NCBI GenBank assembly: GCA_907165065.1
Contig: OU015550.1
Span: 7,103,501 to 7,167,500 of the forward strand
DNA: 64,000 nucleotides
Reading direction: 5' to 3'
DNA from: Caprimulgus europaeus
Lineage: Eukaryota > Chordata > Aves > Caprimulgiformes > Caprimulgidae
Shown: one piece after another, positions 45,801-60,800 of the stretch
Numbering within the stretch: the first letter of the stretch is position 1
Layout: each line of letters opens with the position of its first letter
Position numbers and translations under genes: made by a program
Notes under the pieces: model-generated
What the model was told of the DNA's origin: nothing
Databases searched by the model: none
The model's input: only the letters and a program-made list of their open reading frames with translations

Positions 45801-48800
45801 GCCCTTTGCCAAAGCCAGCTCAGGCTGGAGGCCACGACTGCAGACACGGCTTCTTCAGCCTTGTCCACGTGAGCTGACAGCACCTCTTTGGATCATGGCT
45901 AAACGTGCCTAAGGCAAACAGCTTCTCACCTCTGTGAGCTCTAAGGAATGCTAGACTCACTCAAAAACTGCATTTAAAACAATCTCCCACAAAATCCATC
46001 CCTAGCAGGCAGCTTAGCTCTTAGAAGATATTTGTGCTTCATCATAGCTGCTATAAACGTGATCCCTGACATATGCTTCACCTTAAACAGAAGCCATAAG
46101 AAGACCTCCTGTTTCCTTTGGTCATTTAGTTTAGTTTTGTACAGCTGTAATAAGATATCTAATGTCTAAGGCTTAGAAAAAATCTATGAAATATGAGGAA
46201 AGACTAAATATTTATCTTGACAAACCACAACCACCACAGATGAACCATAACAGCAAAGTATTCGGGAACCCATTTGTATCATGAAACTTTGCTAACATGC
46301 TGGGAATATAACAGGTACTATATATTTAGGGTTTTCACATCAGTTCAGTGAAATCTCAAGGAAGCATCAGACACAGAATGCAACATCTACATGGGAACAA
46401 GGCAGTTCTGCTGAACACCTGGGAAACCATCTGTTGTTTCTGAGATCCCAGAGGAAATGCACTGTTTTTCCACAAAATTACCTAGCTTAGCAAATTCACT
46501 AAGAGCTTGAGGCAAAGCTTCCTGGCTGCCCACAGGTTCTTTGACTCAAAACGAAAGGCAGGAGGTGGCAGGAGATGCAGATGAAAAGAATAAATGCCAT
46601 CCAGAAGTTTTTGCAACTTCCCTCTCCCTCACCAGCCTCCTGTACAGGTCAGACTGCACCATTTATTTTCTGCTGTAGCTCCAAGGTGGAAATACAGATC
46701 ACTACTGGGGTGAATAAATAGGTCCTGTCTTATTCAATAATAAATAGGATTGTACAAGTCAGCAGTGGAGCTTCCTTAGAGATTTGGGTAAATGTATTGG
46801 CAGCGAAGCAGAGAGCACTGAGGTACTGCTTTCCTGTTCTTTGAGTTGCCTTGGAATTGTGCCCAGGAAACTCAGTGGCAGAGAGTTCCATGAGAAAACT
46901 TAAGAACCTGGACTTTTTGCAAATACATCTGTGTTGTTACAAAGGAAATAGTTGCAACTCAGAATCCATCACTGCTGGGAGTTGTTACACAACAGAAAAG
47001 TTTCTGTTGAGATACTTCTGCCCATTTCAAGAAGTCCTAGGGCATGCATCACTCTGCCAGCACACCAGGCTCATTAATGGAAAACATCAGAAAAAATCAG
47101 TTTTCCTTTCTGAAAACCTGTTGCCAGCTTGAGAAAGATCTTAGTTCATGTCACTTCTTGCTGAGCTGGCATTCATAATGTATTTGACAGGATTCACAGA
47201 TACTTTTATGCATGACCTCCTACTCTTTCCTCTGACAGCTCACATAAAGCACAAGTAGAAGGGATCAGGATTTCACAGACATTTTTAAAGCATCTGCCTG
47301 GGAAGAATATTGGTTTGTCTGAAGATGACATTAAATTCCCCAAGACTTTTTGCGTGACTTATTAAACTTAAATATCAGTTGGACAGAGTTGACCTTAATT
47401 GATTTAATGAGCCTTCTCTTATGAAGTTGAAAATACCAGTTACTTTAAAAAAATACTTAGTATTCAAAATGTTATGCTTTAAATGTCCTTTAACTTACAA
47501 GAAACTGTAAAAACAAGATAATTCCTTATCTCACAGAAAATGCCCCAGGGCCAGAGGTTGTGTGGCTGTTCCTGGCGTGGATGGAGGTAAGGCCTGTTCC
47601 CCCAAAGACAGAACACACCAAGAGGACACCACAGCCCAGGGGAAAGATGAGCTCGCTTGCTTCTATCACCCCACTCTGTGCAGCATTCGGAGCCAAGGTC
47701 CCCTGAGTGGAGGGTGAGGAGGGACGTGTCTGGGTCCAGCAGCAAGGGTGGGCTCGGTCTGACAGAGCAGCACAGAACGGTTCAGCCTCTGCCCTGCACA
47801 AGGTTTCCCACACTGCAGCCAACTCAGAGCCCCCCGACCGCTTGCGGCATTGCTGTCCTCAGCCAGGGACGGGGCCACGCCATGGCCCTGAGAAACGTCC
47901 CATCTGAGGAAAAAATACAGCAACAGCAGCATTTCTGTTCTGTTCTGTTCCCCTCTAAAAAGATGACAGTGCCTTATTTGTCGCTTTGCTACCAGGTAAG
48001 TAGGGCTGTACAGCACAGAATGGCTGCAGCCGTTCCCCACCCTGCTCTCATCTCACTCGGTACTGGTACCTCCTCCTGGTCTAGCTCCCTTCAGAGACAC
48101 AGGAGAAATTGCTATGCTGGAAAATGGATCTTATAACAACTTGTAACTGAAAAGATAAAGCTTAAGAGGAGGAGTCAGCAAATACAAATTAACATGGCTA
48201 TTTTCCAGTCTCGCTCCCCCTGGGAGCAAGAGCCGCTTCCCAGAGGAACCCTCAGCTTGAAACTGCTTTTGGCTACAGAGCAGCAATGAGAGCTCTTGCA
48301 TGACTAACGAGGAGGGAGGAGAGAACAAGCAGCAGGAAAGACATGGACACGGACATGGACATTCACCGGCATTAGCTGATATGCTTAGGATTAGGCACAC
48401 AGCTCCTTCGGGGATGGTCTTCCTCACTTACTAAGGTCTTTTTGAGGTAGAGGTTTAGCATGGTATGTAAAGCAAAAGAGAAATTGTGAATTTGTGACTC
48501 ACTATATTTCTGTGTGCAGCCCTACAGACACAAAGCACCTTTACATCTCCGAGCAATGCCCCAGAAGTGACCATCCACAGCCACCACCAGCAACCCTGGT
48601 CCTTTGCTGCAAGGCAGAGACCTCCACTGAAAGCATTTCTACACCAGGAGAACTGGGGAAAGGCTCCTCTCAGCCAGGAATGACCTTTTGATGAGTTGTG
48701 CCACAGATTCCCCATCAGAGCAGCTGATGGAGAGAAAGAGAGCTCTCTAAACCAGAAAGCTGCTTGCTGCAAGTGTCTCCTTGACAGAACCATCTCACTG

Positions 48801-51800
48801 CAGAAAAGACCCAACGCCAGCAGCGAGCAATGGGAATGCCAAGAGCACAGAGGAGACCGTCTGAAGCACGAAGGCTGACTTCTTGGTTTGTGTTTTTATT
48901 GTTTCTATAACATCTACAAACCTTGTAACTGAATCTTACAACAAAGCTCACAGAATGGCTCAAAACTACAAAACTTCAGAGCAGGTCACTACTTTCTAGA
49001 GCCTTTCAAATAAAGGATGAGATGGCCCAGGGTGGAGTAAAGGGACAGTGGAGCAATTTAAAACTGTAATGCTAAAAGCAAATCTAGGAAAGGGGGATGA
49101 TTTCCTGGGTAGCCCAGCCCCTCCCGTGCCCTGGTACCCGGGCACTTGGAAAAAAACTCGTCAGTACAACCACCCATGGTGTTTCGTCTTGGATGGGAAC
49201 TAATTAAGAGAACATGGTGGAATTACCTTTCAGCTTTATGTCCCCGCTGACTTCATAACACTCAAACTGAGTTACCAAAGGGGATAATTAGCAAAATCCA
49301 AACAGAAAACGATTAATAATATGACAAAGCCATGATTACAATAGTCTATTAACTGCAAGACAATACTAGTCTAATTATGGCAACAATGACTTTTATTACT
49401 GTGAAGTAGCTTGCACAATCATTAAAGAGATTCAAGGATAACTCTGAGATTAATGTGAAGAGTTATATTTAATATCTTGAAGATGTAATTTAGCTTTCCT
49501 TCCACCCACTCCCCATAGAGAAAACAAAATAGGTTTGATGGCTCCCTCAGCACTCCAGTATCTATTAGTCATTCCAGGCACCTGTTGGATTTAAACAAAG
49601 TCTGAAAACCACGAGTGAAAGTTTAAGGGGGCTGAAAATATGAAATGCTGCAGGCGGAGCCCAGAGGAACTCGGCTGTGGCAGCCACCAGCCAGCAGGAC
49701 ATGTGCCACTGACCCCACAGTCCTCTTCCCAGAGCCCCTCGGCACCAGCAAGAGGAGAGATGTGTTTCTGCAGGCCCTGGAGCCGCGGGACAGCCCCCTC
49801 ACCACAGCAGCAAGGGCACTTTGACCCAACTTTCTGCTGAGGTTGGGCATGGGCAGCACTGCTGCCGTGGCACGCTTGATCCCACAGCTCCCTCATCACG
49901 TCAGACCCAGACAAAGCCTCTGACCTGGTCCTGCCAAGACCAAATGGACATCTTCCCAGAGAGAGGTTCTTACTGGTAAATTTTTCGGTGGCCAGTGTAA
50001 AATCTTAGCACCAGGGAGAGCTCTGGCTGGTTTGTTCCTCAGTAGGTTTATTTCAGCTGAAAAAGCAGCTCCCAGCTATTCTGAGCTATGATGTGGGGCA
50101 TGTAACATCTCAGCACACCAAACACTCCTGGAAGAGCAGTTACAGGAGATGGCAGAGCCCAGAGGTAGGGGATGATGGTGATCTACCTTAACGTCACTCA
50201 TACCAGCTGCACAACTGGTTTTCCAGTGTAATGTATCAACCATTGCTCATACCATGTCAGGAGATATTTTCAGGCTTCTCTGTCCATTTCTGCTACATTT
50301 TTCTGTTGCAATGGTGCTTGTGAGAATGTATTGTTTTATTTCTATAGGGCTTTGTAGAGCTCATGCATTGAAATGATGGATTACTACAAGAGTTATTGCT
50401 GGAGAAGACAGGCAGCTCTGGGGCTACAACAGACCACATGAGGCACCCACCAACTGCTGATCTAATTTTCTCTCAGCTGAGAAGCATCAGCAGTGTAAGT
50501 CTGATTAGGGGGGGCTGGAAATGGGGCATAAAAACCTGTGGTGAATCTCGGATGCCTACAGCAGGGGCAGAGGACAACAGCAGGGGAAAAGGGAGAGGCT
50601 TCCATTAAATCCTGCTATTGACATCTTTGTTTAGCAATGCCATTCAGCCTTGAAGCTTTACAGAGGAAGGAGCAGGGACTGGATGGAACAGAAACCAAAT
50701 GATAAACCAAGGCTGCGGCACAGCATCCAGCAGCACCACAGCCAAACCCAAAACACGAACCACAGCAGAGCAAGGGAACTACCCCTTTGGGAACACAGCT
50801 CTGAACAAACCCTGCAAGGCAGCGGAAAGCAGAGCGCTCTGCAACAGGAATTCTGAAAAGGAAACTGGCTGTCTTATAAATTGTGAAATGGTGCATTGGA
50901 TGAGAGGTGAGCTGCAGTGCAGCAGTGTGTAGTCCTCAGCCAGATCCTTATCTTATGGTAACAGAGCAAATAACAAAGATCAGATTGTCCCTGTCACCCA
51001 ACACAGCTTCAGTTCTGGGGTCAGCAAGAAGCTCTGTTTAACAGAGCCCACAGCTAAGTGAGTGCTGGGGTCTGCAGAGAACATGGCTGCAAGAGGGAAG
51101 CATTGCAAGCTGCTCACTAATTGTCTCTCTTTGCTGGGATTACATCCAGCATGCTGCTCCTCTGCTGATGTCTTCACTGTCACATCATCAGACCTCCTCA
51201 CTGCCATTTGGTTGTCATTCCAAACTTCAGCAACACTTCTCTTTGGTTGTGTTCTCTAGGCAGCTATGAGTTGTAGGAATATGTCCTGAAATATTCTTGA
51301 GCTAGACAAGTCATTAGCAGCTGTCACTTCAACATCTAACTGCAGTCAATTTGCCTTTCACAAGCAGCACAGGAGCTGGATGCGTTGTGAAGCACTGCAG
51401 CAGCGGCTGCTGCTCAAACCAGATCACAGGGTTGTTAGTGAGGGGAAAATATTTCATCAAGTTCTCAGCAGTGGTTAAAGGACTGGGTCAGAAAACAATT
51501 ATGGATTGAGCCAAGCCTCTGTCGTCCCTCAGACGTTATCTCATGCTGCGGGTGCTGATACGGGCTGCAGAGCAGCCCCCGTGCAGCAGCAAGGGGCAGC
51601 CAGAGCCCGAGAGCTGGGGACATCCATCACCTGCGGGCCCGTGGGTTACGAGCCTGTGTTCTCAGACCCCCCAAACTGCTCCTATCCAGGGAGTGACCCG
51701 AGGAAGAGAAGCAAGTGTCATCTGTCACTGATGGCTTTATCTGCACCTACTGACACCCTGCTCAGACCAACAGGAGCTTGGCTGCTTGTCAGCTTCCTGG

Positions 51801-54800
51801 CAGGGGGACAGGGAGCATCGCCCAGCCAAGGACAGTGCTGCATTAGAGTACGGGGGAATTAACAGAAATATTTGGTATTAGAACCCATCCAGAAAGAAAA
51901 AAATCAGGGTGGTTTTGTCTCTTGGTAATGTAAGTGAAAATTTGCTGATTATTCCCCTCAGCTGACAGCGCAGCACAATGGTACAAAACATCCACAGAGA
52001 CCCCGAGAGAATCCCACGCTGTGCACACTCCCAGGACCCCGGTGTGACCCACACATCTCTCTAGGTGAAGGCAAGCAGCAGCTACTCTAAGTCAACCACA
52101 AGTAACTCCACAGAAGACATCACAATGAAAGTGAATGCATGAAAGCAGAAAGTTTTCACAGATTGTTTTACACAACAAGCGCTTTCACACTCGGTCCATC
52201 ACAGGTAGCTCAGTGACAAACTCCCCTCAAACCAGCAGAGAGGGGAAGGTCCTCATGAGAGGAACGCTGAGGGTGTTCTGAGAGGAGACATTCACAGGGT
52301 CTCTGAAATGTCCCCTTGGAAGCTCTGCAAACACAACCTTCCTTCCCACACGAAGCTAAAAGGAGATTTACCCTGTCTCGTGCTTCCTCAGTCCTTGGAC
52401 GCCGAGTCTCGCGCTATCAGCTCCCACCAGCTCCCTCCTGCCACACGGGCTCTGCAGGAGCCCAGACAGAGCCCCCTCCTCTCCTGTGCACACCCAGCTA
52501 CCTAACGGATTATAGGAAGACAGAGACATGGATGCTCGAACCGGCTATGCCAAAGTTTCAGTTAGATAGAAAATACCTTCTTAAAAATTAATTTGCTGCT
52601 ACCACAGGGTTCCTGCCATGCAAGAGCTTATTGGAATGCAAACTATAAGCTTCAAAGGGAAGGATGAATCAGAAGCTATTCTGAGAGTAATTATATAAGA
52701 TTATAAAATTCAAACCATCTCATTATTGCACATTAAGTAAGAAGACAACTCGCTCCATAAGGAGATCTTGCAGGGATTCAGCATTTCAAGCAACTATGAT
52801 GTATGGTCCAAGTGCAAACAGCAGCGGCACAACTCCCATCCAGACAAAACTTCCTTCGTCAAGCAATGCTGTCACCTTGCGCACTAGTGACTACGGGCTT
52901 CATGCACAATGCTGAGAGGCCCATATTGATACCCAGGGAAAATAAATACACATGAAAATGACTATGCCCCAACAGAACAGCTGGGCCAGAGGAGGCTGAT
53001 CAAAGGCTTCTGAAGACCAAATATTTTGGTACTGAGAGGTTATTGACCCACCTGCAGATTCAGACTTTTCCTCCAGGCTGTATCAAAGGCATGTTTGTTT
53101 CTCAAAATTTGTTGGCATGTGCAACCAGAAAGGGAACTTTGAGCTGTCAGCAATGCAGCATTTCTGTTATCAAAAGTGACAAAAAAAAGGAAAAAAAAAA
53201 TATGTTCCAAACCGAAGGAAACATTCCCCAGTGATTTAGGTCACTTTGTGTCTTAATCAGCTGTTCCCTAGAGTATTATAAATGAGACAGCAAGAGTTGT
53301 CATTGCTTTATGCCTAACTGATGACAATCTAATGAACTATTACAAGCCACACTGCATATAATTATAGTACAGAGCTGTGTGCTAATCCCATGACATTTTA
53401 TCACAATATGCTGTAGCAACATCTGTAAACAACTCAACAGCACTGAACACACACAATGTCCCTGGGCTGATGTTAAGTAACACCGAGCATCATCTTCCTC
53501 CCATGATGTCAACCTGTACATACAGGACCTGAGCTGGGCAGGATTCATCCAGAACTGCCCTGGCTCCAGATGTTGGAACGACTCTGGGTGATACACAGAT
53601 CCGTGTCCTCAGCAGGTCAGGGTGACAATTAAAGACATCTAGACCCAGTAGGGCTGCATAAGCCCATGTCGTCCCCTCTTCCTCTCTTCTTGCTGATAAC
53701 ACCTGGCACACACAAGACAGTCTGGTCTGCGTGGCAAAACAGCACCGGCGTGTTTGGAGCAGGCTCCGTGCGGGGTGCCGCGCCGCTGGGAGGGATCCCC
53801 AGCCACCTCCTGCGTGGGACCGGCCCTGCTGCCCAGCCCGGAACGCAGCGGTTATGAAAAGAGCATTTCCTTGTTCCAGCTCCACTGAATGATCAGGGAA
53901 CTTCCTCCCCGAATGGCTCTGCTCCTGCCATTAGCTGCTGCTGCTGCTGCCATTAGCTGGTAACAAAGACAGGGATCTTTAACCCCTGAAACCTATGACA
54001 CAGCAGTCGCGCATGCAGGCTGGACTGCCTGATCCTACAGGTTCATTAAATGCATTCTGAGATTCCTTTTTCCCTTTCCCAACAACTCACATCACTCCAT
54101 CCTCTGCAGCTCAGAATCCTTTTAGCATGAACACTTTGACCAGAGACCAGATTCCGAACTGAGCTCAAATAACTGAGCAAATGCTTGCAGATGTCCAAGA
54201 GATGAAGTACTGCGTATGGGAAGAACACATTTAAGGAGGTGCTGTGCTCACCTAGCACTGGGTTGTTACAGGAGCACATGCATTTCTTTGCAGCAGTTAC
54301 AAATAAGCATAGAAAATCAGAGTAATACTTACATTGCCAGAGACGCTGGGGTGCTCGATAATTTCTGAGCAATTCTTATTCCATGGAACCAAATACTCTG
54401 GGACTCTGCGTCTTAATGATGGTTTTGAAAGGGTTTGTATGACCTGAGCTTCTGGCACCTGCCTTTAGTCTTCACTGCACAGTTTCCTGTGATGTTGTCA
54501 AACACTAACCTGCTAAAGCATAACAAACTGAACTGAACATAAAGGTGGCCTTATTTAGCATCTGCAGTTTCACTACCTACAAGACAACCTGCAGGATAAC
54601 TTTATTTTTTCCGTAGGCATGGAAAATGCACAGTTAATGTACAGTCACTATCCCTTCTCTATCCCTCTGGGATGCCATTTTGCAATGTACAAGTATAATT
54701 AAAGACAATGAGTGGCAGAGAGACAAATTGCATCTCTCCCAAACCACTGCCAGCGTAAGTGACTGCTATGTTAGTGAGTCCACTGGATTGCAACAGTAAG

Positions 54801-57800
54801 GGCTGTTACAGACACGCTGCCAGATTTTACAACACACAGACAGTAAAGAAAAATACATATAATATCATATTTGAAAAATAAATAACAAATATTAAAGCTA
54901 GAAAAAGCTGCCTAACCAACATGAGATGGAAATCTGGGGTCTTAGGGAAGAATATGCAATTCTACCTAGAAATGCAGACAGTAAGAGGAAGAAACAGGTA
55001 AGAAAAACAATGATAGCTGAAACTATACTTAAATGAAAAATTGTTATCAGACATGAGATCCAGTTATGGTTGTCTGTGTCTCTGAACAATGAATGCACAT
55101 AGGTGAGGCTGTAGGATGTTAGTGAATACATGGTACGTGCAGCACCCTGTGCACACTGCACTGGTACGACTTCAGCAAAGCAAAGATGTCAAGCAGCAAA
55201 CACCTGCTAACACAGAAATACCAGCTCCTCAGAGTCATCCTGCAAAACAATGGGGAAGATCAGAGTCAGGCTGTGCCCTGATTGGAACTAGCTAAAGGCT
55301 CATGCTTGGTTTCAGTGAAACGTAGGGAGAATACTGAAAGCAGAAGAAAATGCTTCAACGGCAAAGACAGAAACTGCTGAAGCAAAATGTTTGTTAAGGA
55401 AAAGAGGCTCCATATTATGAAAAAAAAAAAAAAAGGAGAAAAAAAAATAACAAAGTAAGTTCAGAAATGTGGACTTACCAGAGAGGTATCTGCTCCTCAG
55501 CTCAGTGCCTGGTCACTGTCCTCAGCCTGCTCACACAATTAACAGCAGCAGCAATCTGGCTGCCTGTTTCTATGGAGTTTTAGATGCTGATCCCTGACTA
55601 TGCATGAGGCTACTGCAGCTGCACTGGAACAGGCTCCGAGGTCCGCAAAGAAACCTACAAACATGATCAGCCTCCCTGTACTGCTTCAGGAATGAACCAA
55701 CCAACAGCAATTAGGCAGATGCAAACCTGCATCTATGCAGAGAGGTACTTACAGAGCTCCTGAACACACACACACACAGCTCCAAAGGTGTGTTTTATTT
55801 GCTGGGACCATCACAGTGCACAGCCAGAGACAGCTGTAGAGTCACAGACCCACACACAATACACAAGCAGAGACATATGCTCACAGACAGCCTATATAAT
55901 CCATTTTTCCTAGATTTATGCTGCTGGTTTTAACCTTATTTTAATACAGTTTTGCAAACCTTTCTCTAGTAGCAAGGTTGGAACCTGGCACCTTCAGGAT
56001 CAGAGCACAAACCTGTTTTACTTGAGCTAAAGAGCAAATCTGCTGCACGTAGCTCTAGCTGGCTCTTTCCCTGCTCATGGACCAGACGCTGGCAGGGGAA
56101 GGCAAGATCCATTTTGCAAGTGCATTACTCTGTGACAAAACAGAGCTTTGCCCCGAGGTGCTACTCTTCACATGCCTGACCGCTGGAAATCCAAGCTTGA
56201 GTGATTAATATTAGCTTTGCTTGGGTGAGTTTAAACATGTTTACTGTTGTATTTACTTAAAATACACTTGAATGATGAATCAAAAAAGTGTGTTATTGCA
56301 GCTGGTAAGTAAATTCAAGACTTGCCCATGTTTCACAGGTAGTGGCTGTTGGCATCCCATACCAGTGAATGGGCATGTCATCAATTTTCCCATTAGTCAA
56401 ACTATCCTACCAAGGGCTAATTTTTTTCCAAGATAAATACTCCCCATATAAAAGTGATCTTTCCACACTAACATTCCTGCAATGAAAAGAAACCCTATTG
56501 CACAAAAATTCACCCCTTCTTCTGCCTGCAGCAAGAACACTTATGTACTTGTGGGTTTAACATTTTAATAGTATTTGTGAAGTGCCAGGAGGGTGTTCAG
56601 CGCTGTACAAGATGTACTGCCTGCATCATGAAGTTTAAAAAGAACAGTTCACACAAAGGGCAAAACACTAAATGTTCTCTGAATTATTGTGGGATTACAG
56701 CACAGAAGGACAGCTGATAAAGTGTGCTAGGAAACAGAAATTACCGTAAAGTCTCTTCTGGTTTTGCATTTTCTCCAGCTGTCCTTTTTCTTCCTCTCGC
56801 TTCAGCTTTCATGCATTGCACTAGGAAAGCTCTAGAGCATTTTGCTGAGGTGGACCAGTGCCTAGGGAAGGGTTTGAGGAGGGTACACGTGCTGTGCCAA
56901 GATGAACAGGGACTGCTGTGCACCCAGGCTACAGCCAGTTCCTGGGTAAAAACCTGCAGCACCTCTGCACATCATCCTTTGGATCCTGTACTTCCTGGGC
57001 AGCAAAGCTTTTTATAAATGGATACACTGAGGCAAAAAAAACCCTAACTTATGTTATTTAAAGAAAGTCACAGCACAGTAGTGCTTGGGCTAGAAATCAA
57101 ACCCAGGGATTTGCTCCTGGATGTGAATTCCCTCCCGTACCCATGCACCGTCCTTTAAAGTCAGCAAGCACCACAAGCCACAGGCTCCAGTCACATCCAC
57201 CAGCCCTGCACATTCATTTCACAATGATTATTTTGGTTTTCAATCTCACTGTGGAGTCAAGTTCCCATCTCTGTGCCACCCCCTGCTTGGCCTGACCTCC
57301 CAGGACCAGCTGGCAGCCTCTGCCCGCGGCCGGACCGGGCACCGCGCACCCCGGGGAGCCAGACCTGGTCCTGGAGGTGCAACCCCGCTGGTGATGCTGT
57401 CCTGTGCAAATGGAGCGACAACCCCACCGTGCAGGACAGCCCATAGCACACTCCACGGTGGTGAGAGCTGTGCCCGGCAGCGGGGATGTCACCAGGCTGG
57501 AGCTGGGCTGCCCACGGGAAGGACCCCGGGCTGGTACCCGGGGGAGCAGCTCTGGGCAGGGCAGTCAGGGGAACACTCGCTCCACCGCAGCAGCCTGTGG
57601 CAGGCCCTGGGAGCAGGACTTGGCACCCTGTTTCCCAAAGACCCTGTTGCTGTCCAACAAGCAGCTCCACTCCCATGGGCAAAGGGAGCGGGTGACGTGG
57701 GGTGGCTCCCGTGGGAGTCTGGCAGTGTGGGCTCCCCAGCACAGTCAGCCAAGTACTTTGCACTTTGGCAGGGCCTGTCCACAGGGTCTCTCAGGGAGGT

Positions 57801-60800
57801 CTGTCCCAGAGCACTCACTGCATCTCCAGGGCAGAGGAGTGATGTTGTCTAAGGCACATCACCACAGTGGTAAAAGTTGTCCCTCTATCACAGGCATTTC
57901 CACTGTCTACAGCTTATGCCTGTGTACTAGTCACACTGCCGGCATCGCTGCACAACAGCTGAGGACTGGCAGGGAAGAGAGCTGTCAGATGGAGGGAGCT
58001 ACGGGGGAGGACTTCAGATAGGCACAACAAAAGGATGCTGCATCTTGCTCCATCTCAGGGCCCACAGCCAAGAGATCAGTTCTATTCCTGGCACCGCCAC
58101 GGGCCAAGCTGCAGGCAAACGCTCACCCTCGCACATCCACTGGCGCAGCCGTACCAAAACCTTCCTCATCCAAATACCTTATTTTTCTGACACACTTAGC
58201 TGCTGGATTAGTAGCCAGCAGCAGCCTGCAATGCTCTTTTGTTGAGTGTACAGTAATTTATGGCATACTGGAGAAACACTGCAGCTACATTTCTCTTACT
58301 GACTTTAAGTAGGAGAAACAGTTATTACATAACCTGAACTAGAGAGAGTAGACGAGTATCGACTTTATACACACGAGCAATTTCCATTTAGTTCAAATTG
58401 GGTTTTTTTTAAAAAATCACTGTATAAAACCATATTCTGACGTATTCTTACATAATCTACTCAGTAATACTTCTATATTCATAGTTTTTTCCACAGTCAG
58501 CTGCAGTTCAAGAAGGCTAGTGATACCTGGCTAATTTCCTTGCAACTCCATGGCATTCCCAGAAGATACTGCTCTTCATCAATACATGAAACACCAGGAA
58601 AAAACAAACAGCCTCTCAGAGTCTAATGGCAAACAGAGCTGTGCAGAAGCAGCTCCGACTCTGGCAGCATTAGAGTGCTTTCATCTGCCCGCTCAAAAAA
58701 CCACGCAAGCTGCATCGAGACACTTGACAAGCCAAGCTGATGTAGCCATGAGCTAATAGATTTACCCAGGAGGTAACAAATGGACAGAGAAGCCATTGGT
58801 TTCACATGACGATGGCAAATGGGGCCAATTTTACTCCAGCCAGCTTTGCATCCAGGTTGCGGGGCTGTGCTGCCCAGCACCAGCACGCTCAGCAGGACCC
58901 GGCACCGACGCTGCCCCCTGCCCAGAGCTGCGCCACTGCTCGGCTTCGCACAACCGCACTTCTGATTCCCATATCTTAGTGAGGAAGGACTTGCCAGATC
59001 TGAACATTGGACTCCAGGTAGATGACAGCAAAGTTGCTTAACAGAAGTCTTCATTGTAAAACAGACAAAGCACAAATTAATTAAATAATCATCCAGACAC
59101 CTATGGGAAAGGTACCTGGTCACCGTAACTGCTACATTAGTTAACACTTAATGCACACAGATTTGTTTCCCTTGCTGGAACAGTTTTACATCCAGGTATA
59201 TTAGTACCCGTTGGGCCCAAAGGGCATCCTCAGCGCTGCCTAGACATAAAAATGGGCCCAGTCCCGCAGAGCAGAGGTGACAGCAATAGCTGTTAATGCA
59301 CCGGGTGCAGTCGGTGGATCAGCCCGGCGTGGATCGCCCAGGCCCTGGGGTAGAGGCTGACACTTGAACAAGATCAGAGCAGACAAACATTTGAGATGTT
59401 AAAGGCACATCATGACCTGAAAATGAGGTCCTGAACAAGCTGCACAAACAAGTGCCAGGCAACCATCTGTCACACCAGGGCAGACAGAACAAGAGCAGTA
59501 CAGGTATTTCTGCTGCACAGTTAGGAAAATGTTAATATTGGTACCAAGGTAAAACATGATGAAGCAATGCAGTAAGTTATTTGCAACAGAGAAAACAGCT
59601 GTGCTGGACGCTACACATAAGGACAGTACCAGCAGTGGAAAGAGGCTTTCAGAAGAAGCAAGTATAAAAAAGCATTTTAAGATGATAATTAAGTTACAAG
59701 CAGTGTGGGATGTGAAATGAAGGTGTTAGGCTGGGCACACTGGCAAAACAGTGGTGGAAGCAGCACTGCGAGCAGATGGCAGAAGCCCAGTGAAGCCAGA
59801 GAGCTGCCAGTGTGCCCTGGGTGCTGGTCACGTCCCCGCACGAGATGCTGGCAGAGCGGGGCAGGAGGAACTGAAGCAAGATGGCACAGAAAGCCTTGGA
59901 CAGGGACTGATGGGCTGGACCCAGGCCCTGCACAGGAGTCCTCAGCAGGAGAGAAGAAAAGTTTCTGAAAACTTGCGCTGTGAATTCAGGCTGGGTTGGT
60001 AGATCATGATCTACAGAATCCTTACAAGATGCTCTCTGCACAATTGTTCTAATACACAAACACCTTAAAGCATGTTATCCACAATGCTAAAAAGCACAGG
60101 ATTTTGGTGTTGTACCTCAGTATGTGAGCCTGGGATGTAAGCTCCCCCTGCCAATGTCTTCTGAAGTTACAGCAGAAGACAACCTCTCTGGAAGACAAAG
60201 CTGTGAGCAGAAGTGGCAGTGAAGAAATGCCCCTTTGCTCTTAGAGCAGTGTGCTTGCTCTTGAGTCATCACTGACACACCCGTGTGTCTCCCAAGCTCT
60301 ACAAGCTAACAAGGAACAACTTCAGGCAGTTCTTAGAGGCAGTAAAACAAATACATGGAAGTACATCAAGATCCCTTACTGGTGGACAAAAATCCACACA
60401 AGTCCTTTCTTTTCTCAAGCTGAGATAACAGCAATCAGTTCCTGTCATTATCATCTCAGTTACCTAAATAGGCTTTTTACTGCTTTTTTGCTTTACACAG
60501 GACAGGCACCTGTGCTTTTAAACTTTGTCTCACCAACCACCTCCCCACCAGCACGTCCCTGTGACACCCTCTCCGTCTCCCCTGTGCAGCTCTCCCCAAC
60601 AGGCTGCACCGTTTCACATCAACAGGTGAGGTAGCACTTGCACCAAAATTTCACAGTGGAACATGCATAAAGGAAAAAAAACACACAGTGATGATGTATG
60701 CCGAGACCAAACCCCCCCACCCCTGAGTCTAACACTCGCCAACATTGCCAGACCCCTCCTGCCCTCTTCCAGCTGCTGGCAGCCGCAGGCACCACTGGAG

